Origin: Chloroflexota bacterium
Lineage (GTDB): Bacteria; Chloroflexota; Anaerolineae; Aggregatilineales; Phototrophicaceae
Assembly (NCBI GenBank): GCA_026707225.1
Contig: JAPOXG010000031.1
Location: 1-64,000, forward strand
Direction of reading: 5' to 3'
DNA length: 64,000 nt
Shown: positions 45,496 through 53,981 of the stretch, piece after piece
Layout of the letters: each line of letters opens with the position of its first letter
Numbering within the stretch: the first letter of the stretch is position 1
Program-made: the position numbers and the translations under genes
Notes under the pieces: generated by a model
What the model saw: only the letters and a program-made list of their open reading frames with translations
Database searches by the model: none
Told to the model about the DNA's origin: nothing

Positions 45496-46374
45496 ATGGC
45501 GAGCGATGTAGGGGCGAGCTATCAGGTCGCCCGCCAGCCGCGGCGTCCCGCGCGCTACTGGATCGCCAGAGCCGTCCTCTATGGCGTGCTGATCCTCTTC
45601 GCCCTCTACGTGCTGGTGCCCTTCATGTGGGTAGTCTTCACGGCGCTGAAGTCCAACTTGGAGATCGCCCAAGACCCGCTAGGGCTCCCGCCGAACTGGC
45701 GCTTTGAGAATCTTGCGCAAGCTTGGAACCAAGGAAAGTTCAGCCGCTATTTCATCAACAGCGTGATCGTGACCGTTCCCATTGTTATGCTGGTTGTGAG
45801 CCTGTCTTGCCTGGCTGGTTACGGTTTGGCGCGCCTTAAAATGCCGGGTAGGATGCTCATCTTTTATTTCTTTTTGGTCGGGCTGATGGTGCCCTTCACG
45901 GCCATCATGATCCCGCTCTTTTATATCTTGCGCGATATCGGCGTGCTGGGCACCTATTGGGCGATGATCCTGCCGCAGACGGCCATATCGCTGCCCTTCG
46001 GCATATTCTTCATGCGCGCCTTTTTCTCGGGCCTGCCCTATGATTTGACCGACGCCGCCAAGATTGACGGCTGCAACGATTTCGGCGTCTTCCGCCGCGT
46101 GATGCTGCCGCTGGCGGGACCGGCGGTGGCGGCGCTGGTGGTCTTCAACTTCATGGGCGCCTGGAACGCCTTCCTGCTGCCGCTCATTTACTTGCAGTCC
46201 GACAAGCTCAGGCCCGTCATGACGGGCATGATGTTCTTCACCACCCGCTGGGGACCCGATTACAGCATGTCGATGGCTGGCACGCTCATCGTCATGCTGC
46301 CTATTATGCTGGTGTATCTGGTCTTCCAGCGTCAGTTCATCCAGGGTCTGACGGCGGGCGCGGTGCGGGGGTAA
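45496..46374 (+). CDS. CUT1-family sugar ABC transporter permease (MalG/UgpE-type) with repeat-derived N-terminus
   Basis: Permease of 292 aa; first helix at about 26-48, LKSNLEIAQDPLGLPP segment, EAA loop (LTDAAKIDGCNDF, then VMLPLAGPAVAAL) and C-terminal QRQFIQGLTAGAVRG, the usual family ending. Its first 15 codons (MASDVGASYQVARQ) are written by a GTAGGGGCG hairpin element at 45508-45535, so the start region was created or lengthened by the repeat. RBS GGAGG lies upstream of the element. Confidence 0.9.
   Translation: MASDVGASYQVARQPRRPARYWIARAVLYGVLILFALYVLVPFMWVVFTALKSNLEIAQDPLGLPPNWRFENLAQAWNQGKFSRYFINSVIVTVPIVMLVVSLSCLAGYGLARLKMPGRMLIFYFFLVGLMVPFTAIMIPLFYILRDIGVLGTYWAMILPQTAISLPFGIFFMRAFFSGLPYDLTDAAKIDGCNDFGVFRRVMLPLAGPAVAALVVFNFMGAWNAFLLPLIYLQSDKLRPVMTGMMFFTTRWGPDYSMSMAGTLIVMLPIMLVYLVFQRQFIQGLTAGAVRG
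45508..45535. repeat. GTAGGGGCG hairpin repeat inside the permease start region
   Basis: GTAGG, then arms GGGCGAGCT and AGGTCGCCC (45512-45532) with one mismatch and loop ATC. It lies 12 bp after the ATG and encodes VGASYQVAR of the permease. An mRNA hairpin this close to the start may lower translation. Confidence 0.8.
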
Positions 46375-46380
46375 AATCTC

Positions 46381-46418
46381 ACCGCAGAGGCAAAGAGGGC
46401 ACAGAGGGCACAGAGATG
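46381..46418. repeat. CAGAG-type dispersed repeat supplying the start of the next gene
   Basis: CCGCAGAGGCAAAGAGGG and further GGCACAGAG units end exactly at the ATG of the isomerase gene. Related copies occur at 63385-63413 and, inverted, at 63662-63690. It begins seven bases after the permease stop and provides the only ribosome-site-like sequence of the next gene. Confidence 0.65.
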
Positions 46419-47252
46419 AAATTATCAGCGCATCAGACCTTGCTGCCGGGGGCGGATCTGTCCGAGCGTTTTCAGCGGGCGGCTGAATGCGGCTTGGAAG
46501 GCATTGAGCTGGCTTTCGGGCGGCGGGCGCGCGTATACGACCTGCACGCTGAAATCGAGGCGGCGATGGCGGCAAGCGGCTTGTCGGTCGGCAGCGTCTG
46601 CGGCACATACGAGGGACCGATCGTGCATCCGGATCCGGCTGAGCGCGGGAGCCGGCTGGCGGACTTGATCCGCACGCTCGAATTCGCCGACGAAATTGGC
46701 GCGCGCGGCGTCATCGTGGTGCCGATCTTCGCGTCAACCTTCATGCCCGAGAGTTCGCCGCCCATGCCCGACATGTCGCCCTTTGCTAATGAAGATGCGC
46801 TGATCACCCAGTTGCTTCTCGCCATGTTGAACGAAGCGATGCAGCGCACAGCTGACGGCAGCGCGGCGGTTTACCTTGAGCCACTGAACCGCTACGAAGC
46901 CAGCTATCTGAACACAGTCGGTAAAGCGGCTGAATTGTGTCGCGCCGCCGATCACAAGCGCATCCAGCTCATGGCCGACTTGTTTCACATGAATAAAGAA
47001 GAAGCTGATATCCCGGCGTCGTTGCGCGCGGTCGCGCCGCATCTGGGGCATGTGCATCTGGCGGACAGTCAGCGCTGGCTGCCCGGGCATGGACATACCG
47101 ATTTCGTGGGCGCCTTCCGCGCCTTGCGCGAGATCGAGTATGACGGCTGGCTGGCGCTGGAATGCATGCCGACGCCCGGCGACCCGCTGGAAAATATGCG
47201 CGCCTGCGTCGAGTTTCTGCGTGGCTGCTGGGAAAAGGCGGCGCCACAATAA
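46416..47252 (+). CDS. Sugar phosphate isomerase/epimerase-like TIM-barrel protein (copy A)
   Basis: Protein of 278 aa of the AP-endonuclease-2/xylose-isomerase-like family. Likely metal ligands: E in VYLEPLNRYE, D/H in MADLFHMN, H in HVHLADSQR and E in LALECMP. Start ATG at 46416 lies at the end of a dispersed repeat. It differs clearly from the three paralogues at 48-52 kb, so it is a separate subfamily (hydroxypyruvate-isomerase or tagatose-epimerase-like). It probably acts on the sugar brought in by the CUT1 importer. Confidence 0.85.
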   Translation: MKLSAHQTLLPGADLSERFQRAAECGLEGIELAFGRRARVYDLHAEIEAAMAASGLSVGSVCGTYEGPIVHPDPAERGSRLADLIRTLEFADEIGARGVIVVPIFASTFMPESSPPMPDMSPFANEDALITQLLLAMLNEAMQRTADGSAAVYLEPLNRYEASYLNTVGKAAELCRAADHKRIQLMADLFHMNKEEADIPASLRAVAPHLGHVHLADSQRWLPGHGHTDFVGAFRALREIEYDGWLALECMPTPGDPLENMRACVEFLRGCWEKAAPQ

Positions 47253-47263
47253 TGGTTGAATTT

Positions 47264-47291
47264 GTACGGGCGACCCAGTGGTTCGCCCAAT
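47264..47291. repeat. GTAGGGGCG-type hairpin repeat between isomerase and dehydrogenase genes
   Basis: GTACGGGC variant with arms GGGCGACCC and GGTTCGCCC (47268-47288), one mismatch, loop AGT. It begins 11 bp after the isomerase stop. Confidence 0.75.
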
Positions 47292-47330
47292 TGTGAGAAT
47301 AGCGTAGTAGAACGCAAACAGGAACGCGCG

Positions 47331-48419
47331 ATGCCAATAAAAGCCGTTTTCAACGAAGACCACGACGCGACTCTGTTGGAATACGAAGAGCGCCCGCTGC
47401 TGCCCAATGAAGTTCGCATCCAGACCGAGTTCGCTTCGGGTAAACACGGGACGACCATGCACATGATGGACGGCCGCAAACGGGAGGGGCAGCGTTGGGA
47501 TGAAGACAATCGCCTTTTTGTACCGAGCGATGAGTCGGATCCGGATCCTGTGCCCGATTCGCAGGTTGGCACTAGTGGGGTCGGCGTCATCAGCGAAACG
47601 GGGGCGGATGTCCGCGACTGGCAGGTCGGCGATCGCGTCTTCGGCTTCATGGACGTCAGCGAGACCAACATCATCACCGTCGATCGTGCGGCGGAATTCA
47701 TCTGGCCCGGTTTCGCCGAGCCGTCGCCCTGGCTGATCTGGGAATTGGGCGATCTCGATCCGCTTGACGCTTTGTGCTTCGAGCCGGCTTATGTGGCGGT
47801 GAACAGCGTGCGCGAATCGAATGTCCGCTTCGGCGATTCGGTGGCCGTGGTCGGGCTGGGCGCCATTGGCTTGCTGACCGTCAAAGTGGCCGCGTTGGCC
47901 GGCGCCGATGTGATATTCTCCGTCGATCCTATAGCCAAACGCCGTAAGCTGGCGCAGAACTACGGCGCGCATCACGTCATCGATCCCTTTGCCTGCGATG
48001 CGGCTTTGGAGATCAAAGAGATGACGGGCGGCGGCGGCGTCGATGTAGCGATTGAAATCAGCGGGCATTATGCCGCCTTGGACACGGCGATACGCGCGGC
48101 GCGCTTCGGCGGCACGGTTTGCCAGGCCGGCGCTATTGCCGGCAATGCAGCCGAGTTGTGGCTGGGGCGCGAGTTCCTGACCAACAGCCTCAGGATGATT
48201 GTCCCGCGCGGTAACGGCGCCATGGAATTCGCGCCGTCTGACTACCCCCTGTGGGATCAGTATCGCGTTTTCGATACCATCGTCAGCATGATGAAGCAGG
48301 ATAAATTGACCGTGCCCGGGCTCATTGATCCACTGGTTTCCGTCGAGGATTTCCCTGAGACATTCGAGCTGATCAAGCACGATCCGGCCCGGGTCGTCAA
48401 ATATGGCGTCCACTTTTGA
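47331..48419 (+). CDS. Medium-chain (MDR) alcohol dehydrogenase-like oxidoreductase lacking the catalytic zinc Cys
   Basis: Protein of 362 aa from the ATG at 47331 (the longer open frame before it is repeat DNA). Rossmann motif VVGLGAIGLLTVK and an acidic residue at the end of the next strand (FSVDP) suggest NAD. Position 42-47, where zinc MDRs have C-x-T/S, reads SGKHGT, and the structural-zinc Cys cluster is absent; CFEPAYVAVN keeps the Glu. It may therefore oxidise a sugar without zinc, or use another mechanism. Its C-terminus (PARVVKYGVHF) is echoed in a remnant at 50.1 kb. Confidence 0.85.
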   Translation: MPIKAVFNEDHDATLLEYEERPLLPNEVRIQTEFASGKHGTTMHMMDGRKREGQRWDEDNRLFVPSDESDPDPVPDSQVGTSGVGVISETGADVRDWQVGDRVFGFMDVSETNIITVDRAAEFIWPGFAEPSPWLIWELGDLDPLDALCFEPAYVAVNSVRESNVRFGDSVAVVGLGAIGLLTVKVAALAGADVIFSVDPIAKRRKLAQNYGAHHVIDPFACDAALEIKEMTGGGGVDVAIEISGHYAALDTAIRAARFGGTVCQAGAIAGNAAELWLGREFLTNSLRMIVPRGNGAMEFAPSDYPLWDQYRVFDTIVSMMKQDKLTVPGLIDPLVSVEDFPETFELIKHDPARVVKYGVHF

Positions 48420-48449
48420 GACAGATAATTACGGAAATGGAGAGTCAAT

Positions 48450-49337
48450 ATGGTACGCCCGGCATTGTCTTCAGTAAGTCTTAGAGAGCTTGAAGGTTTC
48501 GTGACCTATTTGTTGGAAGCCGACAGCGGGAAGATGGTCCAGGCGCCCGCGCTTGACTCCACCCGTCCAGAAGTGTGGGAGACCAAGACAGCGAGTCACA
48601 CCCTGCTGGAGTTGCCCGCGGAGATGGCCGCGCATGGCTACGACTGCTACGATCTCACCATGCTGCTCTTGCCCAGCATTGATCGCGGCTATCTGGCGGA
48701 GGTGCGGGCCGCCTTTGAAGCTGCGAAGGTGGAGATCTTCCAGCTGCTGATTGACACCGGTGAAGTTGGCAGTCCCGATCCTGACGAGCGGCAAGCCGGC
48801 ATCGACCACACCAAGTTCTTTATCGAAGTCGCGGCCCAGCTTGGCGCGAGCGGCGTGCGTTACGTGCCCGGCGATAGCCGCGCCAGTCCCGAAAACATGG
48901 GGGACACCGCCGCCGCCTTCCGCGAGCTTTACGACTTTGCCCAATCTTATGGACTGAAAGTCGCCACCGAGAATTACCGCGTCTTCACCACCGATGCCGA
49001 CAGCTTGCTGGGGCTGGTCGAGCTGTCGGAGCGCGACTACGGCTGGATCGTCGACACTGGCAACCCCAAGGGACCTGGCAAGTACGACGGCTTGGCGAAG
49101 TTGTACCCCGGCGCCACCTCGATGCACGCCTGGGCGCTGGCCAATAAGGATGGCGCGCCCGATTGGGAGGAGTTCAGGCACTGTATGACGATGGCGCGCG
49201 ACGGCGGTTTTGACGGTCCCATCATGCTGCACGGCGCCTATGGCATAGACAACTTTTCCTGGGCGCCGGATCTATGGTCCGGCATCGACACAATGCGGGA
49301 TGAGGTCCTCGTCGTTTTCGGCGATGATAGCCAATGA
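48450..49337 (+). CDS. TIM-barrel sugar isomerase/epimerase-like protein (copy B1)
   Basis: Protein of 295 aa of the same superfamily as copy A but of another subfamily. It contains LLIDTGEVGSPDPDER, GVRYVPGDS, the Glu in KVATENYR, IVDTGNPKGPGKYD, and the His in SMHAWA. These blocks recur in copies B2 and B3. RBS GGAGAG. It overlaps the ThuA-like gene by 4 bp. Probably a metal-dependent isomerase, epimerase or lyase of a keto-sugar; exact reaction unknown. Confidence 0.85.
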   Translation: MVRPALSSVSLRELEGFVTYLLEADSGKMVQAPALDSTRPEVWETKTASHTLLELPAEMAAHGYDCYDLTMLLLPSIDRGYLAEVRAAFEAAKVEIFQLLIDTGEVGSPDPDERQAGIDHTKFFIEVAAQLGASGVRYVPGDSRASPENMGDTAAAFRELYDFAQSYGLKVATENYRVFTTDADSLLGLVELSERDYGWIVDTGNPKGPGKYDGLAKLYPGATSMHAWALANKDGAPDWEEFRHCMTMARDGGFDGPIMLHGAYGIDNFSWAPDLWSGIDTMRDEVLVVFGDDSQ

Positions 49338-50083
49338 CAGCGCCAATTCGCGTCACCGTCTGGAACGAATTCTGGCACGAGAATCCCATCCATTGGGCCT
49401 ACGTGCGGCGCTCCTGGATGAGCCACGGTTACAGCCAGGAAAGCGCAATCGAAGAAACCGAAGGCGTACGGGAGATATACCCCGACGGCATCCACGAGGC
49501 GATTGCCGCTCCCTTGCGCGAGCGGGGGTTCTCCGTGCGAACGGCGACGCTCGATGAACCGGAGCACGGACTGAGCGAAGCAATGCTGGATCAGACTGAT
49601 GTGCTGATATGGTGGGGGCATATTGCCCATGACCAATTTGACGATCTGATCGCTGAGCGCGTTTATCGGCGCATCGTGGACGGCGGCATGGGATTCATCG
49701 CGCTGCATTGGGGCGCCGGATCAAAAGTCTTCAAAAGGCTGATGGGAACGACCTGCAGCGTGACGCCTCTGGTGGGCGGTACGCCGGAAAAACTCTGGGT
49801 GATTGAGCCGGCGCACCCAATTGCCGGCGGTTTGGAGACGTCCTTCGTCGTCCCGCAGACGGAAATTTATGGCGAGCCCTTTGATATTCCCGCTCCCGAT
49901 TCAATCGTTTTCATCAGTTCCTGGCCTAGCGGCGAGGTCTGCCGCAGCGGCTGCTGCTTTCAGCGCGGAAGCGGGCGGGTCTTCTTCTTCCGGCCCGGTC
50001 ACGAAACTTACCCCATCTACTATCAGAGCGAAGTGCAGCAGGTGATCGCCAATGCCGTGCGCTGGGCGGCGCCGGTGCGCTGA
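49334..50083 (+). CDS. ThuA-like protein (copy 1)
   Basis: Protein of 249 aa of the ThuA/glutamine-amidotransferase-like flavodoxin fold. It begins [17 protein letters not shown], identical to the second copy, and has LIWWGHIAHDQ, MGFIALHWGAGSKVFKRLMGT, YGEPFDIPAPD and a C-terminal FFRPGHETYPIYY. The ATG overlaps the upstream isomerase stop. ThuA proteins take part in trehalose-like disaccharide oxidation and catabolism in rhizobia; the biochemical step is not settled. Confidence 0.86.
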   Translation: MTAPIRVTVWNEFWHENPIHWAYVRRSWMSHGYSQESAIEETEGVREIYPDGIHEAIAAPLRERGFSVRTATLDEPEHGLSEAMLDQTDVLIWWGHIAHDQFDDLIAERVYRRIVDGGMGFIALHWGAGSKVFKRLMGTTCSVTPLVGGTPEKLWVIEPAHPIAGGLETSFVVPQTEIYGEPFDIPAPDSIVFISSWPSGEVCRSGCCFQRGSGRVFFFRPGHETYPIYYQSEVQQVIANAVRWAAPVR

Positions 50084-50155
50084 GACTACGCCGCGGTCTG
50101 GGATATGGTGGTAAATGAGCCGGAGAAAGTGGTAAAGTTTGGCATACGCTTCTGA
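50084..50155 (+). pseudogene. 23-codon remnant of a second MDR dehydrogenase gene (C-terminus)
   Basis: Directly after the ThuA stop the same frame reads DYAAVWDMVVNEPEKVVKFG then IRF and a TGA. The end (EPEKVVKFGIRF) aligns with the dehydrogenase C-terminus at 48.4 kb (DPARVVKYGVHF). The distance from this stop to the next isomerase ATG is 30 bp, the same as in the intact dehydrogenase-isomerase pair, and both spacers contain TACGGAAA. The rest of the gene is gone. Confidence 0.82.
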
Positions 50156-50185
50156 GCGGAAACGAATACGGAAAGGAAGAATCAC

Positions 50186-51070
50186 ATGGCGCGCGCAGGA
50201 TTATCCAGTTTCTCGTTGCATTTGCCCGATGCCTTGGGCGATCCCTGGTTTGAATTGGACGAAGATCACAAGAGCGTCTCGGGCTCATTCCGGGGGGCGC
50301 CGACGCTCGATTTGCTCGATTTCCCCGGCGAGGTGGCTGCGCATGGCATCAACTGCGTCGATCTATGCATACAGCATATTCCCAATATCGAGCCGGGTTA
50401 CCTGGCCGAATTGCGCGCCGCCTTTGAATCAGCCGATGTCGAACTGTATCAACTGCTGATTGACATCGGCGAGGTTGGCAGCCCCGATCCCAATGAGCGC
50501 AGCGCCGGGATCGCGCTGACCAAACGCTGGATGGAGATCGCATCCGAATTGGGATCAACCGGTGTCCGCTATGTGCCGGGCGACAGCAAACCCTCGCCTG
50601 AGACGATCAGCCAGAGCGGCGAGGCTTTCCGCGAACTATACGATTACAGCGTCGCCTGCGGCGTGGAGCCAGCCACCGAAAACTACAAATTCTTCAACAA
50701 TCAGGCTGACGATCTCTTGAGCGTTCTCGATCTATCCGAGCGCGAATACGGCTTGGTTGCTGATTTCGGCAACGCCAAGGGACCGCGGAAATACGATACC
50801 CTGGCCAAGCTGATGCCGCGGGCGACCGCCATACATCAGTGGGTGGCGATCGACGACGAGGGCAAAATCAATGACGAGGACTCCAAACGTTGCCTGAACA
50901 TGGCGCGCGAGAACGGCTTTGATGGTCCGGTCATGCTCTTGGGCGGGCACCCGTATCAGCAATATCGCGACTCGCGTGAGATGTGGGATGCCGTCGACGA
51001 ATTGCGCGGCGAAGTGAAGGCAGTATTCGGCGACGCTTTTGCCAGCTGTGGCTCAGCGACGCGTCCCTAG
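50186..51070 (+). CDS. TIM-barrel sugar isomerase/epimerase-like protein (copy B2)
   Basis: Paralogue of B1, 294 aa, with DLLDFPGEVAAHG, LLIDIGEVGSPDPNER, GVRYVPGDSKPSPE, ATENYKFF, ADFGNAKGPRKYD and a His in AIHQWVA. RBS GGAAAGGAAG. Its upstream flank is the dehydrogenase remnant, so it descends from a duplicated dehydrogenase-isomerase block. All likely metal ligands are kept, so it is presumably active, perhaps on a different epimer. Confidence 0.85.
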   Translation: MARAGLSSFSLHLPDALGDPWFELDEDHKSVSGSFRGAPTLDLLDFPGEVAAHGINCVDLCIQHIPNIEPGYLAELRAAFESADVELYQLLIDIGEVGSPDPNERSAGIALTKRWMEIASELGSTGVRYVPGDSKPSPETISQSGEAFRELYDYSVACGVEPATENYKFFNNQADDLLSVLDLSEREYGLVADFGNAKGPRKYDTLAKLMPRATAIHQWVAIDDEGKINDEDSKRCLNMARENGFDGPVMLLGGHPYQQYRDSREMWDAVDELRGEVKAVFGDAFASCGSATRP

Positions 51071-51085
51071 GAAAGGAAAATTGCA

Positions 51086-51949
51086 ATGGTTTGTGCAGCA
51101 GTATCCACAGTAACCTTGACCAAGGCGCTGGGCAGCCCTATGTATGAGCTTGATCCTGGTACGGGGCAGCAGACCGGTGTTCCCAGCGAGCCGCCGACGA
51201 TCGATTTGCTGGATGTGCCGGCCGCGGCGGCCGCGCATGGATTCCACAGCTTTGATCTCAGCGTTTATCACCTGCCGAGCATCGAGCGGGAATATCTGGC
51301 CGATCTGCGGTCCGCCTTTGCAGACGCGGGGGTGGAGCTATTTCAGCTGCTGATCGATACCGGGGATGTTGACAGCGCCGATGCCGACGAGCGTTGCGCG
51401 GGCGTCGCGCACATCAAGCGCTGGATGGAGATCGCCGTCGAACTGGGCGCGCGCGGTGTGCGCTACGTCCCGGGTGATGGCGAGCCGACTCCAGAGACGA
51501 TTCGCAGCAGCGGCGAAGCATTTCGCGAGCTCTTTGATTTCGCCACGGATCTTGGGCTGAAGCCCGCCACTGAAAATTACCGGCACTTCAACCTGAAGGC
51601 GGGCAATATGCTGGGTGTTCTCCAACAGGCCGAACGTGACTACGGCGTGATTGCCGACTTCGGCAACGCCAGAGGTCCGGATAAATTTGAGACCCTTGAG
51701 GCGATCATGCCGCGCGCTACCTCGATACACGCCTGGGCCGAGGTCGACGAAAAGGGCGATCTCATCAGCGAGGATTTTCAGCGCTGCTTGACAATCGCGC
51801 GCGACAAGGGCTTCGACGGTCCCATCATGCTGCAAAGCGGCTACCCGGTGGATGTCTTCCAACGCACGCGCGAAGTCTGGACGCGGGTCGACGAAATGCG
51901 GGAAGAAGTACGCGCCGTGTTCGGCGACGCGGTATCGAACGGAGCATAG
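51086..51949 (+). CDS. TIM-barrel sugar isomerase/epimerase-like protein (copy B3)
   Basis: Third paralogue, 287 aa, 15 bp after B2 with GAAAGGAAAA before the ATG. Blocks: DLLDVPAAAAAHG, LLIDTGDVDSADADER, GVRYVPGDGEPTPE, ATENYRHF, ADFGNARGPDKFE, SIHAWAE. The ThuA-like copy 2 follows 3 bp later, giving the same isomerase-ThuA pairing as B1. Confidence 0.85.
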   Translation: MVCAAVSTVTLTKALGSPMYELDPGTGQQTGVPSEPPTIDLLDVPAAAAAHGFHSFDLSVYHLPSIEREYLADLRSAFADAGVELFQLLIDTGDVDSADADERCAGVAHIKRWMEIAVELGARGVRYVPGDGEPTPETIRSSGEAFRELFDFATDLGLKPATENYRHFNLKAGNMLGVLQQAERDYGVIADFGNARGPDKFETLEAIMPRATSIHAWAEVDEKGDLISEDFQRCLTIARDKGFDGPIMLQSGYPVDVFQRTREVWTRVDEMREEVRAVFGDAVSNGA

Positions 51950-51952
51950 CTA

Positions 51953-52750
51953 ATGACAGCGCCAATACGCGTGACGGTATGGAACGAGTTTTGGCATGAG
52001 AATCCACAGCGACACGACGACGTAAAGACGCGCCTGGCGAACTATGGGTTCAGTGGAGAAAGGCTGGTAAACGCAACTGAAGGCGTTCACAAAGTGTATC
52101 CCGATGGCATGCACAGGGTCATCGCCGATCACTTGCGCGAGCAGGGCTTTACTGTACGCACGGCGACGCTGGATGAGCCGGAGCATGGCTTGACGGACGA
52201 CGTGCTTGATGAGACCGACGTCCTCACTTGGTGGGGCCATGCCGCGCATGAGCAGGTCAGCGATGAGATAGTGGAGCGGGTGCATGAACGCGTGAACATG
52301 GGTGGCATGGGGCTGATCGCGCTGCATTCCGCGCATTATTCCAAGATCTTCAAGAAATTGATGGGCACCTCCTGCATGCTGAAAACGCGCGAGGCCGGCG
52401 AAAAAGAGCGCATCTGGGTGATTGAGCAAGGTCACCCCATTGCCGCTGGCTTGCCCGAATACTTCGAGCTTCCGCAAACTGAGATGTATGGCGAGCCCTT
52501 TGACGTGCCGGCGCCGGATACGCTGGTCTTCGTCAGTTGGTTTCAAGGCGGCGAGATCTTCCGCAGCGGCTGCTGCTATCACCGCGGGCGCGGCAAAGTC
52601 TTCTACTTCCGGCCCGGCCACGAGACCCTGCCGATCTATTATAAGCCCGAGGTTCTGCGGGTGATCGCCAACGCGGTCGGCTGGGTGGCGCCTTCCGCCG
52701 GTCCCGAATTGATCTTCGGCGATCATCCGCCGCTTGAGAAGCTGGATTAG
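51953..52750 (+). CDS. ThuA-like protein (copy 2)
   Basis: Paralogue of copy 1, 265 aa; the first 17 residues are the same, and [44 protein letters not shown] and the C-terminal [13 protein letters not shown] correspond. It is 16 residues longer at the C-terminus. Same probable role as copy 1. Confidence 0.86.
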   Translation: MTAPIRVTVWNEFWHENPQRHDDVKTRLANYGFSGERLVNATEGVHKVYPDGMHRVIADHLREQGFTVRTATLDEPEHGLTDDVLDETDVLTWWGHAAHEQVSDEIVERVHERVNMGGMGLIALHSAHYSKIFKKLMGTSCMLKTREAGEKERIWVIEQGHPIAAGLPEYFELPQTEMYGEPFDVPAPDTLVFVSWFQGGEIFRSGCCYHRGRGKVFYFRPGHETLPIYYKPEVLRVIANAVGWVAPSAGPELIFGDHPPLEKLD

Positions 52751-52787
52751 CGCAAATTCACTGGTTCAACATTGGGAATCGCCATAT

Positions 52788-53747
52788 ATGAAACTTCTGA
52801 CCTACGACTCCGGCAGTGGACCGCGCTGCGGCGTTCTGCGCGAGGATTCGATAATCGACGTGACGGCCTTGCTGGGCGTCGAGCACAGCTTGCCCGATGT
52901 ACAGGCGCTGCTCGAACTCCCCGACTCGCCGATTGACCGCGTTAGAGACGCGTTGGCTGTTGATTTCGCCGCGCCGTCCGTGCCGCTGGCCATGGTCCGG
53001 TTGCGGGCGCCGGTGCTGCAGCCGCCGACCGTGCGCGACTTCTTCAGCTATGAGGGACACGCCAGCGGTCAAGGAGCGCGGACGCTGCACGAGGCTTGGT
53101 ATCGTTTGCCCATATTTTATTTTTCCAACACCCTGCGCATCTTTGGGCATGAGGACGTGGTGCCAATTCCTTCGGCGACCGATCGGCTGGACTTCGAGCT
53201 GGAGCTCGGCTGCGTCATCGGCCGCGAAGGGAGCGACATCCGGGCCCCCGATGCGCTGGATTACATCGCCGGCTTCTGCATCTTTAATGACTGGAGCGCG
53301 CGCGATTTGCAGTTTGACGAAATGGCGGTTGGGCTTGGACCGGCCAAGGGCAAAGACGCCGCCACCACGCTCGGTCCCTGGCTGGTGACGACAGATGAAA
53401 TGGCGCCCTACTTGCGTGAGGGCCGGCTGCGGGTCAAGTGCGCGGTCACTGTCAACGGCGATGTCTGGCTGGAAGCGGGTGATGGCGGCGCCGCGCATCA
53501 CAGCTGGGGCGATTATGTCGAGCGCGCTTCCAAGGACAGCCGCATCGTGCCCGGTGATGTGCTGGGCAGCGGCACGGTCTCGGGCGGCTCCGTCCCCGAG
53601 GCGATCGCGCGCGGCATCGACTCCGCCCGCTACCTGCAGCCGGGCGATGTCGTCGAGCTGGAAGTGGAGGGCATCGGTACGCTGCGCAACACCCTCGGTC
53701 CCAAAGAGAACGTCGATCCTGATTATCGCTACAAGCCCAGAGCGTAG
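52788..53747 (+). CDS. Fumarylacetoacetate hydrolase (FAH)-family protein
   Basis: Protein of 319 aa from the ATG at 52788. Metal-binding signature DFELELGCVIG, later FCIFNDWSARDLQ and GSGTVSGGSVPEAI, LQPGDVVELEVEGIG, as in FAH-family acyl-pyruvate hydrolases and 2,4-diketo-3-deoxy-sugar-acid hydrolases. As last gene of the catabolic run it probably cleaves or hydrates the 2-keto acid made from the imported sugar (inference). Confidence 0.87.
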   Translation: MKLLTYDSGSGPRCGVLREDSIIDVTALLGVEHSLPDVQALLELPDSPIDRVRDALAVDFAAPSVPLAMVRLRAPVLQPPTVRDFFSYEGHASGQGARTLHEAWYRLPIFYFSNTLRIFGHEDVVPIPSATDRLDFELELGCVIGREGSDIRAPDALDYIAGFCIFNDWSARDLQFDEMAVGLGPAKGKDAATTLGPWLVTTDEMAPYLREGRLRVKCAVTVNGDVWLEAGDGGAAHHSWGDYVERASKDSRIVPGDVLGSGTVSGGSVPEAIARGIDSARYLQPGDVVELEVEGIGTLRNTLGPKENVDPDYRYKPRA

Positions 53748-53981
53748 CGCAATTGAAGGCCAACGGTAGGATCTGTCGGAACCCCCATTACTAAAACGGT
53801 CGCATCTTGCGCTTGCGCCCCCGGGTGGCCAATCCCAAGTTTGTCGTAATTTGGCTGTTGATTGTAAATGCTCGCGCCAAGCTAAAATAGGCGGATCATC
53901 AAGCGGAAGATCTAGTTTTTCCAGGCGGGCGGAAAGCCACTCATTGCGCGCTGGCAGGCTGCTCCTCCTGCGCCGTAACTC

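Noticed and set aside
46734..48413. 559-codon open frame on the minus strand opposite the isomerase A and dehydrogenase genes
   Set aside because: It is the complement of two well-supported genes, has no family motif, and its composition (His/Arg/Gln-rich) is typical of shadow frames in GC-rich DNA.
53748..53981. Hidden gene or terminator in the 234-bp gap between convergent genes
   Set aside because: No open frame with a family pattern and no stem followed by a T-run was found.
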